Source: Sphingobium estronivorans (lineage in GTDB: Bacteria; Pseudomonadota; Alphaproteobacteria; Sphingomonadales; Sphingomonadaceae). From it: a DNA stretch of 64,000 nucleotides. A model generated the notes under the pieces. The model ran no database searches and was not told the origin of the DNA. It saw only the letters and a program-made list of their open reading frames with translations. Shown one piece after another: positions 45,390 through 54,753 of this stretch; position 1 is the first letter of the stretch, and the number at the start of each line of letters is the position of its first letter. The stretch is from positions 1 through 64,000 of the forward strand of contig NZ_LFCT01000012.1 in the NCBI RefSeq assembly GCF_008692605.1. The letters are read 5' to 3'. The translations under genes were made by a program, and so were the position numbers.

Positions 45390-46045
45390 GCGCCCGCCGC
45401 CACCCTGTCGTCGATCACGGTTTCATAATCGCTGCCGTTCCACATGCGCACGGTCACGCGGCGGCTGCCATCGGTCGCTATGTCGGCGGTCCAGGTCAGG
45501 CTGTCGTCCTTCGGCGCGGGGGGCATGGCCTCCTTTCCTGGCTTGCCGGCCGGGCGGGGCGCCTCGCCGCCATGGGCGCGCTTGCAGGTCGCGACTTTGC
45601 CGATCAGATATTCCGGTGCTTCACGGGCGGCGGCGAGCGTGTCGCCATGGTCCATGATCCATTTCCAGGCGCCCTTCTTGTCGCGCCGCCAGATGGTGGT
45701 GAAATAGCCGACAGATCCATCCGGCCGCTTCCAGTTGCCGGTGCTGGCCGCCAGATTGCCGTCGCAGGACGCATAGATGGTGGAAGGCGTCCATGTCACG
45801 GCGGCCGGCGGATCGGCGCGGCCCTTCAGCCATTGTTTCGCCAGCACGCGTTGCGGCACGAACATCACTGCGTCTTCCGCCGCCGTTTCGCGGAAGGCGG
45901 TCCATTGCCCCTTATCCTGTGCCAGCCGGTTGAAGGCCATTTCGGCAGCAAGGACGGAGCTGGGGTCGGGCTGATAGCGCATGGGCGGGCGCGCGCCCGC
46001 CAATGCCAGCAAGGTCAGGACAAGAAACGCCGCGCGCGCCTTCAC
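45386..46045 (-). CDS. Exported SnoaL/DUF4440-like protein
   Basis: A 219-aa protein starting at GTG overlapping the folD stop (GTGA). Signal peptide [17 protein letters not shown]. The mature part ([57 protein letters not shown]) resembles the NTF2/SnoaL fold of the DUF4440 group. A Pro/Lys-rich linker and a beta C-terminus follow. Function unknown; translationally coupled to folD and marC. Confidence 0.75.
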   Translation of the reverse strand: MKARAAFLVLTLLALAGARPPMRYQPDPSSVLAAEMAFNRLAQDKGQWTAFRETAAEDAVMFVPQRVLAKQWLKGRADPPAAVTWTPSTIYASCDGNLAASTGNWKRPDGSVGYFTTIWRRDKKGAWKWIMDHGDTLAAAREAPEYLIGKVATCKRAHGGEAPRPAGKPGKEAMPPAPKDDSLTWTADIATDGSRRVTVRMWNGSDYETVIDDRVAAGA

Positions 46046-46935
46046 ACCCCCTCCGGCTTTGCCAGTCCCGCCCGGGCGCGCGCCGCCACCAGCGTGTTGC
46101 GCAGCAGCACGGCAATGGTCATCGGCCCGACCCCGCCCGGAACCGGGGTGATGGCGCGGACATGGGCCAGGGCCTCCGCCGTTGCGACGTCGCCGACGAT
46201 CCGGCTCTTGCCGTCCTCGGTATCGGTGACCCGGTTGATGCCGACATCGATCACCGTGGCGCCGGGCTTGATCCATTCGCCCTTCACCATCTCGGCCCGG
46301 CCCACCGCCGCGACCACGATGTCGGCGCGATGCACGACGGAGGCCAGGTCCCGCGTGCGGCTGTGCGCGAGGGTGACGGTGCAGTTCTCCGCCAGCAGCA
46401 ATTGCGCCATCGGCTTGCCCACGATGTTGGAACGGCCCACGACAACGGCCTCCATGCCGGACAGGTCGCCCAGCTCATCCTTCAGCAGCATGATGCAGCC
46501 CAGCGGCGTGCAGGGCACCAGCGCCTCTTGACCCGTCGCCAGCAGGCCGGAATTGACGACATGGAAACCGTCGACATCCTTGGCGGGACTGATGGCGCCG
46601 ATCACCGAAGCCTCATTGATATGGGCAGGCAGCGGCAACTGGACGAGAATCCCGTCCACCCGTTCATCCGCATTCAGTTCCTCGACCAGATCGAGCAGTT
46701 CCTCCTCCCCGATTCCCGCGGGCAGTTTGAACTCCATGCTTTCCATGCCCACGGCCACGGTCATCTTGCCCTTGTTGCGGACATAGACCGAACTCGCGGG
46801 GTCCTCGCCCACCAGCACCACGGCCAGCCCCGGCTTGCGCCCGGTCTTTTCGATGAAGGCGGTGACGCCGTCCGCGACCTTGCCGCGGAGCGTCTCGGCA
46901 TACGCCTTGCCGTCAATGATCTTGCCGATGGTCAT
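46042..46935 (-). CDS. folD: FolD methylenetetrahydrofolate dehydrogenase/cyclohydrolase
   Basis: A 297-aa bifunctional enzyme interconverting methylene- and formyl-THF with [23 protein letters not shown] with the active-site Tyr and Lys, [26 protein letters not shown] and [17 protein letters not shown] are standard. First gene of a three-gene operon with overlapping ends. Confidence 0.97.
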   Translation of the reverse strand: MTIGKIIDGKAYAETLRGKVADGVTAFIEKTGRKPGLAVVLVGEDPASSVYVRNKGKMTVAVGMESMEFKLPAGIGEEELLDLVEELNADERVDGILVQLPLPAHINEASVIGAISPAKDVDGFHVVNSGLLATGQEALVPCTPLGCIMLLKDELGDLSGMEAVVVGRSNIVGKPMAQLLLAENCTVTLAHSRTRDLASVVHRADIVVAAVGRAEMVKGEWIKPGATVIDVGINRVTDTEDGKSRIVGDVATAEALAHVRAITPVPGGVGPMTIAVLLRNTLVAARARAGLAKPEGV

Positions 46936-46985
46936 GATGCTTCACCCTGTTCCTTGATAATGGCGGAAAGCCGGGCACTTTGGCG

Positions 46986-47321
46986 TTACCGCATGTCCCG
47001 AGTCGCCAGATGATCCCATCTGACTTGGAAATGCTCCAGTGCCAACGCTTCACCCCCGCCCTTGATCCGCAGTCGTTTTAACCGGTTGGTGTCGCCCGAT
47101 TCCAGCGAAATCGCGCTGCGCGGCCAATCCAGCCATTTGCCCAGCAGCGCGATCAGCGCCGCATTGGCCTTGCCCTTTTCCGGCACGGCGCGCACCCGCG
47201 CGCTCAGCCATATGGCACCCTTTTCGTCCGTCCAGACGCCGCCGACCTCTTCCTTCGTCGCGCCCGGCGTCAGCCGGACGGACAGCAGCAGATCGTCTCC
47301 GTCCCGGCTCCAGACCGTCAC
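46986..47321 (-). CDS. DUF167 (YggU) family protein
   Basis: A 111-aa protein starting at GTG overlapping the yggT stop (GTGA). RLTPGATKEEVGGVW, ARVRAVPEKGKANAALIALL and AISLESGDTNRLKRLRI match the DUF167 fold. Function unknown; the yggT-yggU pairing is conserved in many bacteria. Confidence 0.9.
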   Translation of the reverse strand: MTVWSRDGDDLLLSVRLTPGATKEEVGGVWTDEKGAIWLSARVRAVPEKGKANAALIALLGKWLDWPRSAISLESGDTNRLKRLRIKGGGEALALEHFQVRWDHLATRDMR

Positions 47322-47608
47322 ACCAGCCCGAACAGCGGCGGCAATATGGCCTGACGGATGATGAGGATGCCCAGCAGCACAACCATCGGCGACAGGTCGA
47401 GCGCGCCCAGATCGGGCAATATCCGGCGGATCGGATTGTAGATCGGCGCCGTCATCCGATCCAGCGCGACCATCACGGTGCGCACGAAATCATTGGAAAG
47501 ATTGACGACATTGAAGGCGATCAGCCAGCTCATGACGGCCTGGATGATGATGATCCACCACAGCACATCGAGCAGGATGACGATGATCTGATAGAGGGCG
47601 TAGGCCAT
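47318..47608 (-). CDS. yggT: YggT family membrane protein
   Basis: A 96-aa protein with two membrane helices (ALYQIIVILLDVLWWIIIIQ and LSPMVVLLGILIIRQAILPP) around TAPIYNPIRRILPDLG, the family signature. The start is ATG at 47608; upstream reading gives no signal. Related proteins affect osmotic tolerance and division septum organisation. Confidence 0.93.
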   Translation of the reverse strand: MAYALYQIIVILLDVLWWIIIIQAVMSWLIAFNVVNLSNDFVRTVMVALDRMTAPIYNPIRRILPDLGALDLSPMVVLLGILIIRQAILPPLFGLV

Positions 47609-47750
47609 GCAGTCTCCGAATTGATTGGGATTTGCTCTAGCCGAGAGGAGTGGCGCTGGACAAGCGGCCAACCGGATTATTCCACCAAATGCAGGGCTTG
47701 TTCGGCCAAGAGCATGGATTCTCCCGCCTCCGCCGCTATAGCCTGCCTCC

Positions 47751-48278
47751 ATGAACTTTCGCGACGCCACCCCTGGAGACGCTCCGCTGATCGCCGCCTG
47801 TCATGTGGAAAGCTGGCGCAGCGCCTATGCCCATTTCATGGACCCCGCCTATCTCGCCGGCGGCATAGAGGCGGAACGGCTGGCCCACTGGACGCAGCGC
47901 CTGACCGCGCCGTCCCCCACGCAACGGATCATCATCGCGGAAGAGGGCGCTTGGCCGATCGGCTTCACCTGCCTGATCGGCGCCGACCATCCCCGCTGGG
48001 GAACCTTGGTCGACAATCTCCACGCCCTGCCCGCTGCCAGGGGTAAGGGGTTGGGCAGCGCCTTGCTGGCCGAAGCGGCGCGTTGGGCACTCCAACACTT
48101 CCCGCAAGCCGGTCTCTATCTCTGGTGCTATGCCGACAATCACGCCGCGCGCGGTTTCTATGCCCATCGCGGCGGGCTGGTCGTCGAAAATACCGCCAAG
48201 CCCGGCCCCGACGGCAGGACATTGCCGGAACAGCGTTTCCACTGGGCCGATCCGGCAGTCCTGCTCAAAATGGGCTGA
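47751..48278 (+). CDS. GNAT family N-acetyltransferase
   Basis: A 175-aa acetyltransferase. ATPGDAPLIAACHVESWRSAY, then the acetyl-CoA loop ALPAARGKGLGSALLAEAAR (Q/RxxGxG/A type) and LYLWCYADNHAARGFYAHRGG are typical. Substrate unknown. Divergent from yggT; its stop is immediately followed by that of argB. Confidence 0.9.
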   Translation: MNFRDATPGDAPLIAACHVESWRSAYAHFMDPAYLAGGIEAERLAHWTQRLTAPSPTQRIIIAEEGAWPIGFTCLIGADHPRWGTLVDNLHALPAARGKGLGSALLAEAARWALQHFPQAGLYLWCYADNHAARGFYAHRGGLVVENTAKPGPDGRTLPEQRFHWADPAVLLKMG

Positions 48279-49196
48279 TCACCGGCGCACTAAAGTACCC
48301 GCACCCCGGTCGGTGAAGATTTCCAGCAGCATCGCATGCGGCACCCGCCCGTCGAGGATGACGGCGGCGTCCACCCCGCCTTCCACCGCACGCACGCAGG
48401 TTTCCAGCTTCGGGATCATGCCGCCGCTGATCGTGCCATCGACTTCCAGCCCCTTGATCGCTTCGGGGTCGAGGTCGGTCAGCAACTGCCCCTGCTTGTC
48501 CAGCACGCCCGCGACATCCGTCAGCAGGAAGAAGCGCGACGCCCCGAGTTCCGCCGCGATCGCGCCCGCCATGGTGTCGGCATTGACATTATAGGTGTGG
48601 CCGTCCGCGCCGATCCCCACTGGCGCGACCACCGGAATGATGCCGTCGCGCGACAGCGTGTCGAGGATGCTGCGGTCGACCTTCACCGGATCGCCGACGA
48701 AACCCAGATCGACATTGCGCTCAATCCCCGAATTGGGGTCTGCCTCGCGCTTGCCCAGCACCTTTTCGCACAGGACCAGGCCACCGTCCTTGCCCGAAAT
48801 GCCGACCGCGCGGCCGCCCGCGCCCGCGATCCAGCCGACGATTTCCTTGTTGATGGAGCCGGCCAGCACCATTTCGGCGATCTGCGCGGTTTCCTTGTCG
48901 GTGACGCGCAGGCCGCCGATGAACTGCGATTCGACGCCCAGCTTCTTCAGCATCGCGCCGATCTGCGGCCCACCGCCATGGACGACGACGACATTGATGC
49001 CGACCGCTTTCATCAGCACCACATCTTCCGCGAAATCGCGTGCCGCCTCGGGATCGCCCATGGCATGGCCGCCATATTTCACCACGAAGGTCTTGCCCGC
49101 ATATCGCTGCATATAGGGCAGCGCTTCGACGAGGGTTTCAGCCTTGGCGAGAAGGGCCGGATCCGGGGCGTGCTTGCTGTTCATGCGCGGGCGCAT
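48279..49196 (-). CDS. argB: Acetylglutamate kinase
   Basis: A 305-aa enzyme (301 if the ATG at 49184 is used) phosphorylating N-acetylglutamate in arginine synthesis. [50 protein letters not shown], and [19 protein letters not shown] are diagnostic. The N-terminal helix seen here ([11 protein letters not shown]) is that of arginine-sensitive hexameric NAGK, so feedback by arginine is likely. Confidence 0.96.
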   Translation of the reverse strand: MRPRMNSKHAPDPALLAKAETLVEALPYMQRYAGKTFVVKYGGHAMGDPEAARDFAEDVVLMKAVGINVVVVHGGGPQIGAMLKKLGVESQFIGGLRVTDKETAQIAEMVLAGSINKEIVGWIAGAGGRAVGISGKDGGLVLCEKVLGKREADPNSGIERNVDLGFVGDPVKVDRSILDTLSRDGIIPVVAPVGIGADGHTYNVNADTMAGAIAAELGASRFFLLTDVAGVLDKQGQLLTDLDPEAIKGLEVDGTISGGMIPKLETCVRAVEGGVDAAVILDGRVPHAMLLEIFTDRGAGTLVRR

Positions 49197-49221
49197 AAGG
49201 CCAAAGATGCGCTACCGCAAG

Positions 49222-49888
49222 CTAACGATCCAACCGCCGCCCCAGCGCCACCAGCGCATAGAGGACCGGCGGCACGAATATGGCCGACAGCGCGACCTTG
49301 GCCAGCATCTGCCCCAACAGCAGTCCGCCGATCGGGAATATGCCGTAAAAGGCAATGGAAACAAAGAGAAGCGTGTCCGCGACCTGCGACAACATGCTGG
49401 CGACCGCCGCGCGCAGCCAGAGCAGGCGGCGTCCCTCCCGCCCCTTGAGCATCGCGAACAGGGTCACGTTCAGCGTCTGCGAAATGCCATAGGCGATGAT
49501 CCCGCCCAGCCAGATGCGTGGCGTGCCCCCCATCATCAGCGCGAAAGCGTCGCGCCGGGTCCATGTCATGCGCCGCGGGAACGGACAGCACGACGATCGA
49601 CAGCAGGATCGAGGCGATCAGCGGCAGGAAACCCACCTGCACCAGCCGGGTGGCGATGGAGCGCCCGTGCAGTTCGGCAACGGCGCTGGAAATCGTCACC
49701 AACAGCAGGAAGGCGAAGATGCCCGCCTCCACCGCCAGCGGCCCCAAGCCGAACATCGGCCCGATGGCGGAGAGCGGCCCCAGCGTCACCTGCTTGTTGC
49801 CCAGCACGCCCGCAATGCAGACCATGCCGCCATAGAAGATCGAAAAGACGAAAAGGGAACGGGCAATCGGCGCGGGATTGGAAGCCAT
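49222..49888 (-). pseudogene. yhhQ: YhhQ/VUT queuosine-precursor transporter with a frameshift
   Basis: Two overlapping minus-strand frames make one VUT-family membrane protein. The first (from 49888) carries FSIFYGGMVCIAGVLGNKQV to VPAAHDMDPAR, the second continues DAFALMMGGTPRIWLGGIIA, then SQTLNVTLFAMLKG to ALVALGRRLDR at 49222. The switch lies at about 49551-49556 in a GCGCG run; restoring one GC pair gives the expected PARDAFALMMGG. The intact product would be about 222 aa and would import preQ0/preQ1-type precursors. It is either a recent inactivation or a sequencing slip in a GC-rich run. Confidence 0.8.
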
Positions 49889-50120
49889 AGCCGGGACTTA
49901 ACGGGATTTCAGAAGGGTGGGAAGAGTGCCGAGTAAAACGGGCGCGTCGGCGGTTTGCGGCCGGAAAGGACCTTTGGCATCCTCCCTTCGCCTTCAGGGT
50001 CTGGGGGTTGGGCAGGGTCTGGGGGCGGGCGGGGTCGGGGGCGGGGCGCACGGCCAGCCCCATCCTGACCCCTCCCGTGGAAGGGAGGGGATAAAGTCTC
50101 CTGACCTCTCAGGGCAGGGC

Positions 50121-50744
50121 TTATTTGCCGGTGGCGGCGTTCGTCGCGGGGGCCTCTGCCGCGTTGGCGGAGGCGTTGGCCGCTGCGGCATTGTCGCCGC
50201 CTGCGGCCGGGGCCGCGTCGGCGGCGGGCAGCGGCAGGTTCGAGCCCTGCGTGTTCAGCCAGGCGATCAGGTTCGCGCGATCCGCCGGATTGCCGAGGCC
50301 CGCAAAGGTCATCTTGGTGCCGGGCGCGAATTCACGCGGCGAGGTCAGCCAGTGATCCAGCGCCTCGAAGGTCCAGTTGCCGCCCTTGCTCTTGAGCGCG
50401 TCGGAGAAGGCGAAGCCGCCCTTGCCCTGGCCGACGCCTTCGCCGACCGTGGCGTAGAGATTGGGGCCGATGCCGTTGGCGCCGCCTTGATTGACGGTGT
50501 GGCAGGCGGCGCACTTGGCGAACACCTTCTCGCCCGCCGCGACGTCCGCGCTGGCGAGCAGGGTGTTGAGGCCGGGTCCGGCCGCCGCGCCGCCGGCGCC
50601 TTCCGCTTCGACGCCTTCAATGGCATAGCCCATCTTCTCGGGCCGTTCTTCGTGGAAGAATTTGGAGCTGACGATCGCGCCACCCAGCGCGACGATACCC
50701 GCGAACAAAGCCCAACCAGCAGCGGTATTGAAACGATCGCCCAT
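50121..50744 (-). CDS. Membrane-anchored c-type cytochrome
   Basis: A 207-aa CycM/cytochrome c552-like protein. One N-terminal helix (AAGWALFAGIVALGGAIVSS) anchors it in the inner membrane. Haem site CAACH (in KVFAKCAACHTVNQGGANGIG), distal Met in GTKMTFAGLG. The last ~40 residues are an Ala/Asn-rich tail (GDNAAAANASANAAEA). It probably carries electrons from the bc1 complex to oxidase. Start at ATG 50744 gives the anchor directly. The 230 bp between it and yhhQ hold no gene that I can see. Confidence 0.92.
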   Translation of the reverse strand: MGDRFNTAAGWALFAGIVALGGAIVSSKFFHEERPEKMGYAIEGVEAEGAGGAAAGPGLNTLLASADVAAGEKVFAKCAACHTVNQGGANGIGPNLYATVGEGVGQGKGGFAFSDALKSKGGNWTFEALDHWLTSPREFAPGTKMTFAGLGNPADRANLIAWLNTQGSNLPLPAADAAPAAGGDNAAAANASANAAEAPATNAATGK

Positions 50745-50931
50745 TCGCTCGGATTCCCCTGGATCTGTTCTGGGCGCTTGTGTTCGCGGCCCCTCTCGGT
50801 CGGATGCCATAATGGCGCAAACGCGAACGCGCAAGCGTTGGAATGACGGGAAGTGGCCTGCTTTTCGCGGGGTTGGATGTCCATCGATGCTTGCGCGGGC
50901 GCGATGGAGTGAATAAGCGCGCTTTTCATCC

Positions 50932-51822
50932 ATGGAAAACTATCCCGCCCCCGCCCGCGTCCTGGTCGCGGAAATGGCCGCGAAGGCCGCCGCAGATCCG
51001 GCCCGCGCCGTCGCCTTTCAGGGCGCGCCGGGCGCCAATTCGCATCTCGCCGCGCTGGGATATGCGCCGGATTGCCAGCCTTTGCCCTGTTTCGCGTTCG
51101 AGGATGCGATCGATGCGGTGCGCAATGGCGAAGCCGCGCGGGCGATCATCCCGATCGAGAACAGCCTGCACGGGCGGGTCGCCGACATGCATTTCCTGCT
51201 GCCCGAATCCGGGCTGCACATCATCGACGAATATTTCCTGCGCATCCGGCATTGCCTGATGGCGCCCGACACTGCCGCCGTGAAAAGCGCGGTCAGCCAT
51301 CCGCAGGCGCTGGGCCAATGCCGTCATTATCTGCGTGAGCGCGGCATTCAGCCGGTCAGCTATGCCGATACGGCGGGCGCGGCGGCGCTGGTGGCGGAGA
51401 CGAAGGTGGCGGGCGAGGGGGCGATTGCGCCCTATTTGGCGGCGGAACTGTACGGCCTGCGGCTGGTGGCGGAGAATATCGAGGACAGCGACGACAATAT
51501 GACGCGCTTCCTGGTGCTGGCCCGCGAACCGAAGGTGCCGGTTGCGGGCGTCGGGCCGGTCATGACCACTTTCCTGTTCGAGGTGAAGAATATCCCCGCC
51601 GCGCTGTACAAGGCGATGGGCGGCTTTGCGACCAACGGCGTCAACATGACCAAGCTGGAAAGCTATCAGCGGGGCGCCAGCTTTGCCGCGACCGAATTCT
51701 ATTGCGACATAGAGGGAATGCCGGGCGATCCGGCGGTCGACCGGGCGCTGGCGGAACTGGAGTTCCACACCAAATGGGTGCGGATGCTCGGCAGCTATCG
51801 GCAGGCAAGACCGCGCACCTGA
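50932..51822 (+). CDS. pheA: Prephenate dehydratase
   Basis: A 296-aa enzyme of phenylalanine synthesis without chorismate mutase. VAFQGAPGANSHLAALGYA, RAIIPIENSLHGRV, AAELYGLRLVAENIEDSDDNMTRF (with the catalytic Thr-Arg-Phe), and a C-terminal ACT domain (TFLFEVKNIPAALYKAMGGF, TKLESYQRG) for feedback by phenylalanine. Divergent from the cytochrome gene. Confidence 0.95.
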   Translation: MENYPAPARVLVAEMAAKAAADPARAVAFQGAPGANSHLAALGYAPDCQPLPCFAFEDAIDAVRNGEAARAIIPIENSLHGRVADMHFLLPESGLHIIDEYFLRIRHCLMAPDTAAVKSAVSHPQALGQCRHYLRERGIQPVSYADTAGAAALVAETKVAGEGAIAPYLAAELYGLRLVAENIEDSDDNMTRFLVLAREPKVPVAGVGPVMTTFLFEVKNIPAALYKAMGGFATNGVNMTKLESYQRGASFAATEFYCDIEGMPGDPAVDRALAELEFHTKWVRMLGSYRQARPRT

Positions 51823-51934
51823 TCCCTGGCCGGCGGCATGACCGCCCAATATTTCTCCTGACATCGCTGTTCGGGAACAAGTAACCCTGTCGAAACATTC
51901 TGGTGTTCGAGATTGTTCGACATACAGGGTTGCC

Positions 51935-52780
51935 ATGCGTCATCGCCATTATCTGTTTGCCGGGCTTGCCGCCACGGCTCTTTCCCTTGCGTCTTCGGCG
52001 TTCGCGCAGCAGGAAGATCGCAGCAACTTGACAGTGGGCGTGGGTGTGGCCGCCGTGCCAAGCTACGAAGGGTCGGACGATTATCGCGTCCTGCCTGTCC
52101 CGCAATTTCGCGGCAAGGTGAAGGATTTCGCGTTCTGGACGCGCGGAGCGGCGCTGTATGTCGACGCCATTCCCAATACCGATCCCCAGGGCGTGGACTT
52201 CGAACTGGGACCGGTGGTGGCGGCCCGCTTCGACCGGTCGAGCCTGAAAAATATCAAGGATGATGCCGTCCGGCTGCTGGGCAAGCGCGACGTGGCGGTG
52301 GAGGTCGGCGGCTTCGTCGGCATCGGCAAGACCGGGGTCATCACCAGCGCCTATGACAATCTGTCGGCGCGCGTGGCGGTGACCAAGGATGTCGCGGGCG
52401 CGCATGGCAGCTATGTGGTCACGCCGGCCGTGGAATATATGACGCCGCTGTCGCAGACCGCCTTTGTCGGGCTGGGTGTGTCGGCCGATTATGTCGGCAA
52501 GAAATATGGCCGCTATTATTATGACGTCGATGCGGCGGGATCGGTCGCCTCGGGTCTGCCGGTCTATAGTCGCGCAGGCAATGGCGCGGGCTTCAAGAAA
52601 GTCAATTTCAGCCTGGCGGGCGGCAAGTCGCTGTCGGGCGACCTGCGCCATGGCTGGGCGATCTTCGCGGCGGGCAGCTACTCGCGCATTCTGGGCGATT
52701 ATGCGGATTCGCCCATCGTCGCCATAGCCGGTTCGAAGAACCAGTGGATCGGCGCGATCGGCGTCGGCTACACTTTCTAG
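51935..52780 (+). CDS. MipA/OmpV family outer membrane protein
   Basis: A 281-aa outer-membrane protein. Signal peptide HRHYLFAGLAATALSLASSA then FAQQ. The mature part has the MipA pattern of amphipathic strands: VGVAAVPSYEGSDDYRVLPV, GVDFELGPVVAARFDR, and ends in GAIGVGYTF with a C-terminal aromatic Phe, as barrel proteins do. MipA proteins scaffold peptidoglycan enzymes or act as porins. Confidence 0.9.
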   Translation: MRHRHYLFAGLAATALSLASSAFAQQEDRSNLTVGVGVAAVPSYEGSDDYRVLPVPQFRGKVKDFAFWTRGAALYVDAIPNTDPQGVDFELGPVVAARFDRSSLKNIKDDAVRLLGKRDVAVEVGGFVGIGKTGVITSAYDNLSARVAVTKDVAGAHGSYVVTPAVEYMTPLSQTAFVGLGVSADYVGKKYGRYYYDVDAAGSVASGLPVYSRAGNGAGFKKVNFSLAGGKSLSGDLRHGWAIFAAGSYSRILGDYADSPIVAIAGSKNQWIGAIGVGYTF

Positions 52781-52876
52781 GTCTCGCTTATCTCCCTTGT
52801 TCCTATGGGGTGACGACCCACATAAGGCGCTGTATGGAAGCGGTCAGCAACCGCATCGGCAGCAGGAGATTATGAC

Positions 52877-53788
52877 GTGGCGACCCTTGGACTGAGCGAG
52901 GCCGACAAGGCATCGGTGGAAACTTTCCGCCGCGACGTGGTGGATCCGTCGCGCACCAGTCTGGTGATCGTCGATTTCTGGGCCGAATGGTGCGGCCCCT
53001 GCAAGCAGCTTGCCCCCGTGATCGAGAAGGTCTGCGCCGATTATGCGGCCAAGGGCGTGAAGCTGGTCAAGATCAACGTCGATGAGGACAAGTTCATCGC
53101 CGCCCAGTTCCGGGTCCAGTCGATCCCGACCGTCTATGCCGTGTTCCAGGGCCAGCCGGTCGCCGATCTCAGTCAGGCGCGTACGGAGGGACAGCTCAAG
53201 CAATATCTCGACCAGCTTCTTGCTCAGCTTCCCATCGAATCCGATGAGAAGGCGCAGTTGCAGGAAATCGCACCGCTGATCGCCATGGGCGAGGACGTGC
53301 TGGCGGGCGGCGAGGCGGAGCGCGCCTTGTCCGTGTTTCAGCAGATTGCCGAAATGGTGCCGGACAATGCCGAAGCGGCTTCGGGGCAGGCGCGGGCGCT
53401 GGTGGCACTGGGGCAGTTGGACGAGGCGGAGGCCGTGCTCGCGGCGCTGCCCGCCGAGCTGGCGAAGGATCAAGCGGTGGAGCGCGCCCGTGCGGCCATC
53501 GCCCTGAAGCGCGATGCCAAGCCCGTATCGGACCTTTCCGGCATCGAGGCAAAAGTGGCCGCCAATCCCGACGATCATGACGCGCGTTTCGAACTGGCGG
53601 GCGGGTTGATGGCCAATGGCGAGCGTGACCGGGCGGCGGAAGAACTGCTGGAACTGGTGCGGCGCGACCGGGCGTGGAACGACGGTGCGGCGCGGGCGCA
53701 ATTGCTGAAACTGTTCGAGGCGACGGGGCTGGAAGATCCGTGGGTCGCGGCGCAGCGGCGCAAGCTGTCCCAGATTCTCTTTTCCTGA
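52877..53788 (+). CDS. CnoX/YbbN-like thioredoxin with TPR tail
   Basis: A 303-aa protein. Thioredoxin fold at 1-115 with active site WAEWCGPCKQ (Cys39 and Cys42) and cis-Pro in VQSIPTVYAVF. Residues ~125-303 are helical repeats of the YbbN-type tetratricopeptide. Both Cys are kept, unlike E. coli CnoX (SxxC), so redox activity is expected. Probably a chaperedoxin that guards folding proteins. The next two genes (LON domain, Trm112) are usual neighbours; the gap is 15 bp. Confidence 0.93.
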   Translation: MATLGLSEADKASVETFRRDVVDPSRTSLVIVDFWAEWCGPCKQLAPVIEKVCADYAAKGVKLVKINVDEDKFIAAQFRVQSIPTVYAVFQGQPVADLSQARTEGQLKQYLDQLLAQLPIESDEKAQLQEIAPLIAMGEDVLAGGEAERALSVFQQIAEMVPDNAEAASGQARALVALGQLDEAEAVLAALPAELAKDQAVERARAAIALKRDAKPVSDLSGIEAKVAANPDDHDARFELAGGLMANGERDRAAEELLELVRRDRAWNDGAARAQLLKLFEATGLEDPWVAAQRRKLSQILFS

Positions 53789-53803
53789 TCGCGGGGGGCG
53801 GCG

Positions 53804-54409
53804 ATGGCGCGCGTCTCGATCTTTCCTTTGACCGGCGCGCTGCTGTTGCCGGGCATGGAATTGCCGCTGCATATTTTCGAACCGCGCTATCAGGCGATGA
53901 TCCATGACGCCATGGCCCGCGACCGGCGCATCGGCATGATCCAGCCGCGTGAAGAAAGCATCAAGCCCCCGCTGTTCGATATGGGGTGTCTGGGCCATAT
54001 CACCCATATCGAGGCGCTGGAGGGCGGGCGGTATAACATCCTGCTCAAGGGGCTGGCGCGGTTCCGCGTGGTGCGCGAACTGGACGTGCCCACCGCCTTT
54101 CGCCAGATCGAGGCGGATGTAGAGCCGATCGGGGAGGATGAAATCCTTTCCGCGGTCGAGCGGGCGGCGCTGGAGCAGGAATCGCGGCGCTTTGCCGAAG
54201 CATTGGGCTATGTGGTGGACTGGACGGCGGTGTCGCGGCTCGATGACATGGCGCTGGTGAACGGGATCGCGCAGATCGCGCCGTTCGATCCGGCGGCCAA
54301 GCAGACCCTGCTGGAGGCGGACAATCTGAGCGAGCGAGCCGACCGGATCATCCAGTTGATGCAGATTGTCGGCCGGATCGAGCGCGACGGCGGAGCGACG
54401 ATGCAATGA
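53804..54409 (+). CDS. LON substrate-binding-domain protein
   Basis: A 201-aa stand-alone LON N-terminal domain: FPLTGALLLPGMELPLHIFEP, RYQAMIHDAMARDRRIGM, CLGHITHIEALEGGRYNILLKG, then helices ending ERADRIIQLMQIVGRIE. No AAA+ or protease domain. Related proteins may choose substrates or bind partners. Overlaps the following gene by ATGA. Confidence 0.92.
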   Translation: MARVSIFPLTGALLLPGMELPLHIFEPRYQAMIHDAMARDRRIGMIQPREESIKPPLFDMGCLGHITHIEALEGGRYNILLKGLARFRVVRELDVPTAFRQIEADVEPIGEDEILSAVERAALEQESRRFAEALGYVVDWTAVSRLDDMALVNGIAQIAPFDPAAKQTLLEADNLSERADRIIQLMQIVGRIERDGGATMQ

Positions 54410-54588
54410 CGCAGGGGCTCGATCCGGCGCTGCTTGCCAAGCTGGCATGTCCGGTGACGCGCACGCCGCTGCGCTGGGATGCGGAACGGGGCGAACTGGT
54501 TTCCGAGGCAGCGGGGCTGGCTTTTCCGGTACGGGATGGAGTGCCGGTGCTGGTGGTGCGGGAGGCGAGGGTTATCGCCGAGACTTGA
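54406..54588 (+). CDS. Trm112 family protein
   Basis: A 60-aa protein of the YcaR/Trm112-like group: DPALLAKLACPVTRTPLRWD, then LAFPVRDGVPVLVVREAR. It starts in an ATGA overlap with the LON-domain gene. Such small proteins stabilise methyltransferases in eukaryotes; bacterial role unknown. The second zinc-binding Cys is replaced (CPVT), so metal binding may be lost. Confidence 0.9.
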   Translation: MTQGLDPALLAKLACPVTRTPLRWDAERGELVSEAAGLAFPVRDGVPVLVVREARVIAET

Positions 54589-54628
54589 GCGGCAGGGATG
54601 GGGTTGGTTTGCGGAAGTCCGCCCCTCC

Positions 54629-54736
54629 TCACGCCAAGGCCCCCCATCGTCACCCCAGCGCAGGCTGGGGTCTCAGGCCATGTCGCGCGCTATCTCCCGA
54701 GATCCCAGCCCTCGCTGGGATGACGAAAAGGGGTGG
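54629..54736. repeat. 108-bp interspersed double-palindrome repeat, copy 2
   Basis: Same orientation as copy 1 at 41168-41275 and differing in only two positions. Two hairpins and complementary outer ends as in copy 1. It again lies between a plus-strand gene end (Trm112-like) and a minus-strand low-GC hypothetical gene end. Confidence 0.92.
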
Positions 54737-54753
54737 GTTTGCGGCAGTCTGCT

